In this document: positions 8,168-15,990 of the stretch, one piece after another
Layout: the number at the start of each line of letters is the position of its first letter
Numbering within the stretch: position 1 is the first letter of the stretch
From: Syncephalis fuscata
Taxonomy: Eukaryota; Zoopagomycota; Zoopagomycetes; Zoopagales; Piptocephalidaceae
DNA length: 21,059 nt
NCBI GenBank assembly: GCA_025786725.1
Contig: JAHLTZ010000155.1
Coordinates: 1 to 21,059, forward strand
Direction: 5' to 3'
The notes under the pieces: model-generated
Told to the model about the DNA's origin: nothing
The model's database searches: none
The model's input: only the letters and a program-made list of their open reading frames with translations
Translations under genes and position numbers: made by a program

Positions 8168-9613
8168 ATGTGTACCATTTTATTGAAAATAGTCCAATGT
8201 AGCCCACAATCTTACAAGACCTTTTATGGAACGTATCGCTTTGTTGTGGTTGATGTTATTATGGATACATATCATGATATAAAACCAGTAGAGATTGGCG
8301 GACCAATAAGTAAGCAGCACTTGCCAATGCCAATGCTTGTATCAGCCATCTATTAATGCCATTGAAAATAGCAAATGTAGCCGAGATGGAAGCACAGTGC
8401 ATTAGAGAAAATGAATATAAAGTTTTTAATGAGTCAAATGAATACTCTACTAACTCCTCCATCACCACATCTTCCATTGAACAAAAAGCTACTATGAGAT
8501 GTGCCTTCTTAGTATGACCCGTTGCCGGCAATTTACCACCCAGCGTTATTTATTTTCAATCTAGAGATAGTGATTGAAAAAGCTTAGATGGACTTTGTTC
8601 ACCTGCCATTTCTAATGATTAGATGTCTATAATGGCTAAATATAAAACTATTCATGCTATAAATTTTATTTATTTAATTTAGATATAAGCCAATGGATAG
8701 AAGGACCAAAGTATTACGATAATTTTTTAACTGCTTTTATCCGGTTTACTTCTTACTACCAATGCCAATTTTTAACGTGGATAATAATAGCCTATTCTGA
8801 AAAATACAACGTTTATTGTACAGTCACTACTGCTCTAAACCCGCAGGTTGTTAAAAGTAGCAATGAAGTAAAGCATCTTTAATGGAAAGTATTTAATGCC
8901 CAAAAAAGCTAATCTTAGAGAATTTTATTTGGCGGAATTACAGTTCCATATTGTCCGGATGCTGTAATCGAGGTATTGATTTATACGGAAAAGATGTGTT
9001 TAGTTATTGTATATGATACAAACACTCGTTCAGAACGCATTCACGACGGAACATTTAGCACCACATTGTCACCATTTGCACTAGGAAAGTTTTTATAGAA
9101 TGATTTAGCACAATCAATATTCGACGCTAGATATTATGCTCAATTGCTACCAATCGACAGCGCCAATCAAGGATGTCTATTGTAAAACCGCAATATAAGC
9201 AGCGATCATGTTACAAACTTATACGGCGATAAATTGATTATCGTTATAAACTATGATTCAGTTGATACATTAGATGCTCGAGATGGAAATTTACTGCGTT
9301 CAATTGTTTGTCCATCCTACTTTCGACTCACTTTTTTATTGGATCATTATGCGGATTGTTTAGCTTGGAACACACAAAAAATTAATTTGTTGATATGCGC
9401 ACTGGCCGTGTATACAACCCATCAACACGTCTTACCAACAGACAAACTAAAAACGACAAAGAAAATAAGCCATTAAGCCCCACTGACACAGCACATTTAC
9501 TACGATTAAACGAAAATGAAGATGGGAAATTCTTGGAATATAGTTTATTGAATGTTGTTATTGGTAAAATTAATGAGAATGGTGCTCGTGCATACGAAAC
9601 ATTTACGTTCTAA
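8168..9613 (+). CDS. F-box protein with beta-propeller-like repeats, intron-rich, possibly damaged
   Basis: Exons read by eye: 8168 (or 8261, MDTYHDIKPVEIGG)-8309, 8372-8511, 8588-8624, 8683-8867, 8919-9088, 9131 onward, ending at TAA 9611-9613. The first four introns (62, 76, 58 and 51 bp) are GT-AG and phase-consistent. After a Ser/Asn-rich N-terminus comes an F-box-like helix set (HLPFLMIRYISQWIEG, then YYQCQFL). Then come strands with turn motifs YDTNTRSER, LDARDGNLL and, in another frame, VDMRTGRVY, as in WD-type propellers. F-box proteins recruit substrates to SCF ubiquitin ligases. Problems: TAG 9096 needs an intron with a weak GTTTTT donor (9089-9130); TAA 9183 has only an 18-bp intron as an escape; and the frame changes near 9388, explained by a 53-bp intron (9389-9441) or one lost T. 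It may be a decaying gene. Confidence 0.5.
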
Positions 9614-9615
9614 AA

Positions 9616-9621
9616 AATAAA
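9616..9621 (+). terminator. Polyadenylation signal of the F-box gene
   Basis: AATAAA begins three bases after the TAA at 9611-9613, supporting that stop as the true gene end. Confidence 0.4.
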
Positions 9622-9864
9622 CATTGAAAATACACAATATCACCAATACCACATGGTTAAACGTTTTCAAAATAATAACTGTTAAGGTATTGGTGAACAT
9701 TGATATAATCTGGAAATGTAATGTGTAAGAAGATATATATATATGAACATAGGAATTAATGTTTTATCAACGCTGCTTATTGGTAGCCAGTGGTTACCCA
9801 ACTACTAATACTATTTAATCGATGATTTAATAAAATAAGATAATAGCACACTTGATTCCGTTAC

Positions 9865-10179
9865 ATGAATACTACTAGAATACGTTTTTTACTTTACAAA
9901 TCACTCATGCATTCTCGACAACAAGCCATTGCGCTGTATCGTGCCGCCTTACGTACTTGCGATACATTTCCCATACCGTCTCTACGCAGTAAATTAAAAT
10001 ACAATGTTCGCGATTTATTTGATTTATATCGCCATGAAACAGAACCTAAGCGAATTACTACACTAATAGAAAATGGCCAAGCAGACTTGCGCGTTTTAAC
10101 CGATTTTAATCGTATAGATAAACCCACGTTAGAATGCTTATTTAAAAAGCGCGAAGTTGTCCTACAAACCAGCAAATAG
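9865..10179 (+). CDS. LYR-motif (Complex1_LYR-type) mitochondrial protein
   Basis: The product has 104 residues and no intron. The diagnostic Leu-Tyr-Arg is at 24-26 in QQAIALYRAALRTC. A basic helix (LRSKLKYNVRDLFDLYRHET) and an ENGQADLRVLTDF segment follow, the usual three-helix layout of this family. LYR proteins act in the mitochondrial matrix with acyl-ACP, in iron-sulfur cluster delivery and respiratory complex assembly. The basic N-terminus (MNTTRIRFLLYK) suits import. Length is normal for the family. Family membership is confident; which member it is (LYRM1/2/9-like) cannot be settled. It lies 252 bases after the F-box gene and converges on the SMG6-like gene (stops 122 bases apart). 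Confidence 0.85.
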   Translation: MNTTRIRFLLYKSLMHSRQQAIALYRAALRTCDTFPIPSLRSKLKYNVRDLFDLYRHETEPKRITTLIENGQADLRVLTDFNRIDKPTLECLFKKREVVLQTSK

Positions 10180-10301
10180 CTATATTCAGCTGCTGTTTGT
10201 TTCTTTGTAATCATTAGTTCAACCATCGTTTGTATAGCGTATTTTTACATAAATAAATACTTCTATTAATAGTTTAATAATAAAACTGTCGCATAAATGA
10301 T

Positions 10302-13300
10302 TTATTCTACTAAAGTATCCCATTCCTGAGGCGTAGCCGTTTGGATACCAAACCATGTAGCATAGTCAGCCAAACTCGAGTCATCAGTAACAAGAACGAC
10401 GCTGGCACTTAGGAGGGCGCGTACTTCTGAACTGCTTTGAGGCTTAACGCCCGCCTCTTGTAAGTACCACAAACAACAACCAAGAATAGGGCGGTGTTGG
10501 CGTGGTATCGCTTCCATGCTGCGTGGCCGCGTCGTTGTCGCTGCCGTTGCCAATTGAGCATAATCAATCACTGGTTCGGCCATGTCACCTATAAGCGTAT
10601 CTGCATTCTCTGCCGCACCATGCGTAGTGGCATAGATTTCCTTACTAATAGTGGCAAATACATCATTCTCCGCCGGGGCATGTTTATTTCCTATAGTGGT
10701 AGCCGCTGCATCTGCCGTCTCACTCGAAGCGAGCATAAATGGCTCTGCATCCTGCCAATGGTTTAGCTGATGACGTGCATCTTGTGTCAAAATAGCACTA
10801 TCATGTCGTAGCAAAGCCCGGTCCAGCATACGAATAACATCTCTTGCGGCGGTATTCTCCTTTTGGCTGCCTTTCTTAAGGTCATCCAGCTGTTCAATGA
10901 CTAAGTTTAAATCAGTATAGTACATCTAATTCAATGACCACTACATCGCTATGACTTACCATTAAGTGGCACCATAACACGACAAAGACGCTGTTGAAAC
11001 CAACGACGTATCAGCGTTTCATGCCACAACAACACACTGGTATCTACTACGGCGATACGCCGTCTACTATCTATATGCATCTCCCCTAAACTGGCTTGTA
11101 GACTATTGACCTGATCACGTAACCGTTCTGCAGCCAATGTTTGCATCCAGCGCTCTTTTTCCTTATTTTACATGATCGTTCGTTATTATTAATCATAGCT
11201 GCCTTTATTATATAACTTACTTTAATCCGCTCATTTCTCATTTGTAGTCCAGTTTGTGGTACCCATTCGACTTCGGTGAATTTCTAATAGCAATATTTGT
11301 TAATACACCTATTACGTTATTACTCGTTTAATCCATTAGCATACATTACAAGTAGCAAATATTTTTGCCGCATGAAGAATACGTGCTAATCGAGCTTTTG
11401 CCAATACTATGGGCGCTTTCCCATACTGTGAAGCATAATCAATCTTGGATTGTATAGCCCGCAATGGCTGTAATCCCCATAGCATCCAGTCTTCAGGTAA
11501 AGCACTGCTATTTACTGGCGAATTATCTAAGCTGATATCTACAGCTTTAAGCCATTTAACAAGCTCTTGGAAGAACGGTTCAAACTATAATTTAATTAAT
11601 TAATATTATTAAATACATTTATAGTACATCAACATACCATACTCTTCTGTTGAGTCTGATGCCGTGTAGAGCCTGCTTTAGAATGACCAGCCAATTGACC
11701 CATCAATTCTGTATGGCTAGTGCAAAAATCACACCAAACAACAATCGAAGCCGTCAATGGAGATGTCAGCCAGCGTATAACGACATCTTTTTTATTCTCG
11801 GCTGCTTTAGACCATTGTTGTTGCATCCAATCAAGTAACCGGGTCTGTAGTTGAATAACGAAATGACAAGCCATTTGTTGTGATTGCCGTATATCATTGA
11901 CCTTATCTACTTCAGTATTAACATTTTAATAATATTACTAACATTATTAGCACTATTTACCTTTGGATTTCATTAAATCTTGTTGTAAATACCAGATAGT
12001 AGTCAAACATACCGCCGAGATCTTGAATGGTATTTGTTGCTTTAATATATTGTTGTTGTTGTTGCTACTATTACTATTGCCTCTACCATTGACCAGCCCA
12101 TCAAGCCATTGATCCAAACAAGGTGTTGCAACATTAGACCAAGCAATCAGGGCCGCAGCTTTCGTCGAGGTATCCGTATCAATCATCGTACAATGATGTA
12201 AAATAAACGATTCGGTAAATGTTGAATTAATACTATATTGATCATTAGTTTACGCTTCACACTGGTCTATTCACCTACTCTGTATTACTAGATTCAAAAG
12301 TAATCTTATTCTGCTTGAGTTTAGTATAGAATGCATAGAGATTCTCACGTGCATTGATTGATGGCTTTAAGGTGGCCAGACTATATTATACCGATATAAG
12401 CTACAGACTTGTTTATATACATTTACATTCACTATTACCTGAGACAGTTCCAGTAAATGACATCCATCCAATGACCTCGACTATTGGCTACAATTGATAG
12501 TTGGCCATAGGCTTTACCTTTCAATACAATCATTACCATTAGACTTCTAGTAAAACCATGCTAACCACTCAAATCATCTTACCACGGTCGGGTGCACACC
12601 AAGCCGCTTGAGTATACCACGTTTCCACTTCATGCCACATGTATTGAAAGTCATTTGGAGACAATGCTGTGTTATCTTCAAATAGATCAAGTCGGTAACG
12701 TCCTAAATCACCGATATAGATGTAGCATTGCTGTATACAGTTGGCATAACTATCTAGTCGGTTGTATTTGCGAGTATCTCCTTGTAATCGTTCTATTATC
12801 CATATAATTATATAAGCCATCATTTAAATAGACAACTAACATCGTCTTACTTAAACCAAGCTCGTGTAACGGCACATTCATTTGTCGGCGTACATGCTCA
12901 ACTAGCCATGCATAAAAACCACTGGCCTCATCCAATAAATCACTTAATTGACTATAACAGCTTTTGCCCTTCGATGTCATTGACTCTTGATTACGGCGAT
13001 ACTAATCATCATTTAAATTAACACTAAATAGCCACATTGATCAAATACTTACCCGATGTACTTTACGACGCAATACTTCAATTCGTCGATAATAAGCATG
13101 GTTCCATAAGCGCTCATCAACATTCTCCTGTAAGCTTAGATTGATATCTACCAACAGTAACTCCTCGGCGGTCTCTAAATAACTATCGTTGAAACGAATA
13201 AACAAACGTCATATCCACTCGACTATCTGTTACAAACCTTTGAATTTGATCTTGATATTGTGTTTCAGGAACATCGGAGCGCCCTTCTGGACGGGCAGAC

Positions 13301-13460
13301 ACTCCATCTTGTGGCAGTCGGGCTCGCTGATGCGCCTCCTTCACCAATTGCTCCTGTTGTTGGAATAGTCTACACCGTCATCTCCACAGTTTACAATAGG
13401 TTCATAGCATATATGACTATACTAGTACCTTAATAGACGTTGTGACTCCTCAGATGGCAT
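10302..13460 (-). CDS. EST1/SMG6-like protein with C-terminal PIN domain (13 exons)
   Basis: Exons on the minus strand: 13460-13429, 13369-13238, 13182-13053, 13001-12851, 12792-12583, 12517-12439, 12380-12279, 12232-11961, 11906-11638, 11584-11345, 11283-11221, 11161-10960, 10900-10302. Introns are 46-65 bp, all GT-AG with closing phases, giving 826 residues. The family acts in nonsense-mediated mRNA decay and, as Est1, in telomerase recruitment. Landmarks: ERLWNHAYYRRIEVLRRK in the N-terminal TPR region; CYIYIGDLGRYR (171-182); QAAWCAPDRGKAYGQLSI; LPEDWMLWGLQPL (488-500) of the EST1 DNA/RNA-binding domain; then a PIN domain with VVDTS (D600), VPLNVIEQLDDLKKG and VLVTDDSS (D800/D801). The middle acidic site reads RQHRPILGCCL, so nuclease activity is doubtful. 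A poly-Asn tract lies in exon 8. SMG5-like function is possible. Confidence 0.85.
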
Positions 13461-13650
13461 GCTATCTACGCCTTTTCATAGCATGTAAATACAAAGATGG
13501 TAACAATACTACTACGAATACTACGAATACTAGGACAATTAGGGAATGAAAATAGTTGGTTTTTACGCATTTAATAAACAGCCAGTGGTCTTTTCTTGAA
13601 TCTCCACCGTACTTCTTAATTTATTACAAAAATTGCAAACTCTTAAGACT
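13461..13650. promoter_or_regulatory. Divergent promoter between the SMG6-like and RNase H2C genes
   Basis: Only 190 bases separate the two start codons, so both promoters lie here. No clear TATA box is seen on either strand, unlike the secreted-protein genes. There is a short direct repeat (TACTACGAA twice, about 13509-13528) and, on the minus strand, a three-codon upstream frame ATG CTA TGA (13484-13476) just before the SMG6-like start. Confidence 0.6.
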
Positions 13651-14395
13651 ATGGATAGCTTTAGAATCAGTCTACGACCCAAGCATCCAGGTGTACAGCC
13701 TCAACTACATCATTTACCGTGCTCTATTGATCATCATGGTTCGGCTAACGTCAATATCTTCTTCTGTCCCGAGTTGAAATCTACTACTGAAACAGACGGT
13801 AAATCATTGATTTATTAAGCATATGCCTATTAATAGCGATAACACAGAATGGCAGGCATCATTGCGAGGTAGAGCACTTGTGGGTCGAACTATATCGGTG
13901 CCTACTGGATATGAAGGTCATTAACTCGTAGTGTGTGTGTGTGTGTGTCGGTAACTCAACTAACCAAGCAATAACATAATGTAGGTCTAATATTGGAAGA
14001 ATGTCATACCGCATCTACGACTAGGCCAGCCACCGATGCTTTTATGGATAACGAGTCAAGTGAACTAGGCAGTTTAGAGGAACAGTTGCAATCGGCTACG
14101 TTAAGATATCAAACACAGAGTACATTTGAACAATGGACACGGTGGCGCCATGATTATGCTCCAGAGACAACGTCTGGTCCATGGATGCAAGCGTTAGAAT
14201 GGGCAAAACTAAGTGAATTAGTAAGTTATAGCTATTTAATAGCTAATGTAATAAACTAAATGCTCTATCTATTACTAGATACATATGGATACACCACAAG
14301 AAGACAGTACAAATAACGAGGAAATACATAAACGTAAACGAGATGATAGTCTAATGGTGGATACACCCAGTATCAGTCGAGTTCGTATAGAATAA
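13651..14395 (+). CDS. RNH203: Ribonuclease H2 subunit C (RNH203/RNASEH2C-like), four exons
   Basis: Exons are 13651-13798, 13848-13916, 13985-14220 and 14279-14395, with introns of 49, 68 and 58 bp and phases 1, 1 and 0, giving 189 residues. This non-catalytic subunit scaffolds RNase H2, which removes RNA/DNA hybrids and single ribonucleotides from DNA in the nucleus. Evidence: HLPCSIDHHGSANVNIFF (residues 21-38) matches the family's LPC..h.G.A.V..F pattern; SLRGRALVGRTISVPTGYEG (54-73) matches the FRGR.L.G..v.lP.GY.G core; FEQWTRWRHDYAP fits the C-terminal W..W..D..P region. Gene-internal splice phases place these motifs in one frame. The tail (KRKRDDSLM) is basic and may be nuclear-targeting. 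The donor of intron 2 (GTCATT) is atypical and a GT microsatellite follows it. Confidence 0.88.
13931..13948. repeat. GT dinucleotide microsatellite inside RNase H2C intron 2
   Basis: Nine GT units lie 14 bases after the 5' splice site of the 68-bp intron 13917-13984. Each GT is a potential cryptic donor, and length change here would change intron size. Confidence 0.85.
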
Positions 14396-14407
14396 AGTGT
14401 ATTTATT
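14391..14407. terminator. Opposed polyadenylation signals of the two convergent genes
   Basis: AATAAA at 14391-14396 overlaps the RNase H2C stop codon on the plus strand, and TTTATT a few bases on gives AATAAA on the minus strand for the FHA gene. The two transcripts must end within, or overlap across, this 35-bp interval. Confidence 0.45.
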
Positions 14408-14430
14408 ATAATGACTATAATATGTGATTA

Positions 14431-15354
14431 TTAAGGACGTTTTGGTACAATAGTGGTATTTAATTTACGATGACGTCGATCGTGTAAAGCGTATTTACGT
14501 CGTATTCGTTGCATTTCCATACGTCGTCCTTGTTCTGTTTGTGTGCGTTGATCTTTTGAAAGTGTATTTACGGTGGCAGATGTGGCTATTTCTTTACTTT
14601 TATTTGCATCGTTACACTGAAGAGATATAGCGTTATTTTCACGTAAAACACATACTTGACAACTGCCCCATCCTTTGTATGGATCGTGAATATGTACTTC
14701 GAATAGAGTGCTGCCCACTTGAATACAATCACTATGATTTAAACGTCGTGGTTGACTACTTTTTCGTGAGTCAGATAAACGCTCGTTATTAATAAATGTA
14801 CCATGCATTGATCCGCAATCCACAATCCAGTAGGGACAACAGTAAGATCTTGTCATAGATGGTGTATCTAGATGAGAAGTGCCAGTACTAAGTGATTTCG
14901 CTGTTACATCATCATTATCCTCGCTATTTATCTTGCTCAATACGCTTTCTACTGGTATTTCTCCTTCTTCGCTATCGTCAAGCTCAGCGTACTTGGATGG
15001 TTTATCCACTTGTAAATCGGTCTTTTTAGATTCGGTAGAGCTGTAGTAGATCCTGGCGTGGTATTTAGATACTTGTAATTCCCGTAGACGAAGTCGATGG
15101 CCAGGTCCTCGATCCCGTGCCATAATAACTCCACTAGCATCTACAATAACTACACCGCCCACTTGCAATACATCGGATTCACGTACGACAAGTCGGATTG
15201 TATCATTCTCTGTAGGTTCAGACCATGGGCTATTCTGCTGTGCAGATGATACTGAATGATATTCACCAGTATCTTGATCATATTGTAGCCAAATATTTGT
15301 CTGACGATCGTACCAATAGCCAGACTCAGTACACCATACATAGCGATCCTCCAT
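14431..15354 (-). CDS. AGGF1-like OCRE/FHA-domain protein
   Basis: I take the start at ATG 15354-15352 (307 residues). The frame continues upstream to 15576, but a TATATAAAC element near 15545-15553 and a short upstream frame (MRQPTQ) suggest the first 74 codons are leader. Residues 5-34 form an OCRE-type motif (GYWYDRQTNIWLQYDQDTGEY). An FHA domain spans about 65-222: RDRGPGHRLRLRELQVSKYH..IYY, GSMHGTFINNERL (181-193) and IQVGSTLFEVHIH (211-223). A Cys pair (C232, C235) and RRMEMQRIRRKYALHDRR (277-294) follow, as in AGGF1 relatives just before their G-patch, but the protein ends at 307 without one. FHA domains bind phosphothreonine; OCRE proteins work in splicing. An acidic, Ser-rich insert (about 106-174) interrupts the FHA fold. 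Confidence 0.82.
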   Translation of the reverse strand: MEDRYVWCTESGYWYDRQTNIWLQYDQDTGEYHSVSSAQQNSPWSEPTENDTIRLVVRESDVLQVGGVVIVDASGVIMARDRGPGHRLRLRELQVSKYHARIYYSSTESKKTDLQVDKPSKYAELDDSEEGEIPVESVLSKINSEDNDDVTAKSLSTGTSHLDTPSMTRSYCCPYWIVDCGSMHGTFINNERLSDSRKSSQPRRLNHSDCIQVGSTLFEVHIHDPYKGWGSCQVCVLRENNAISLQCNDANKSKEIATSATVNTLSKDQRTQTEQGRRMEMQRIRRKYALHDRRHRKLNTTIVPKRP

Positions 15355-15544
15355 GGCTGTAGTTGATAATTGGTCTTGTTGAGTAGTAAATGAGCCTGAA
15401 TAGCTATTATTTTTATTTGAACGACTATAATCGCTTGTAGATTTGAGTTTATTGGCTAGACTATTATAGATTATTGAGTTGGTTGACGCATATTGCTCGG
15501 TCAGTGCTTCCGAAAAAGAATGGGCAATTAAATATACTATTTGT

Positions 15545-15748
15545 TTATATAGATCTAGGCATAGATATATAAACACTAGTTAATCTTATTATTTGGCTGT
15601 ATGATAGTGATTGCAGTAAGCATAATAAACAGATTATAGATAATACAGTAACAATGAGTAAAATATATAAAGAAAATAAAAAGGTGCAAGCTGAGCCCGC
15701 AATATTTATATTAGTTAAAGCATCGGTGATATGATTAGATCTGACCAT
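15545..15748 (-). CDS. Possible small single-pass membrane protein
   Basis: Minus-strand ATG at 15748-15746 gives 67 residues: a polar N-terminus (MVRSNHITDALTNINIAGS), one hydrophobic helix (about 24-46, LFSLYILLIVTVLSIICLLC) and a short basic-to-neutral tail. A TATAAAAA element is at 15778-15771, which would put the transcription start almost at the ATG. No family is recognised and hydrophobic frames arise easily in AT-rich DNA, so it may be chance or part of the FHA gene's upstream region. Confidence 0.3.
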   Translation of the reverse strand: MVRSNHITDALTNINIAGSACTFLFSLYILLIVTVLSIICLLCLLQSLSYSQIIRLTSVYISMPRSI

Positions 15749-15758
15749 AGTAATTCTT

Positions 15759-15774
15759 AAAAGTGATCACTTTT
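15759..15774. promoter_or_regulatory. 16-bp perfect palindrome AAAAGTGATCACTTTT
   Basis: This perfect inverted repeat without a loop overlaps a TATA-like element, upstream of the minus-strand frames at 15545-15748 and 14431-15354 and downstream of the seven-helix gene. Dimeric transcription factors bind such sites; no specific factor is assigned. Confidence 0.4.
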
Positions 15775-15990
15775 TATATTAAAGTACAAAAAGATTGTAA
15801 ATTGCTTTTTATTCTATAGATACTGACAAAACGAACAATAAGACTATATCGATTAAATATTATTGATTTAGTCATAGAAAGCGTACAAAAATCACGTTGT
15901 TTGATTTAGCAATAAAAAGCTTGAAAACACAAAGCAAATCTTGTTAGATGATTATAGTAAATAAAGCAGGGGGCTTTTGTATAGCAATTA

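Noticed and set aside
8685-9388. Reassigned TAA/TAG as glutamine, since five in-frame stops are all TAR and fit Gln positions
   Set aside because: Three of the five stops (8880, 8910, 8916) lie in a well-formed 51-bp intron, and all confident genes in the window end at TAA or TAG followed by non-coding sequence.
8685-9388. RIP-like C-to-T mutation as the cause of the stops
   Set aside because: Most of the stops are intronic, and one residual TAA is no evidence for a mutational process.
9894-10226. 110-codon minus-strand frame
   Set aside because: Antisense shadow of the LYR-motif gene, whose motif is unambiguous on the plus strand.
15355-15576. 74-residue N-terminal extension of the FHA protein (MFIYLCL...)
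   Set aside because: A TATA-like element lies just upstream within it and the OCRE motif starts right after the inner ATG; the extension is low-complexity Ser/Asn. A spliced upstream exon remains possible.
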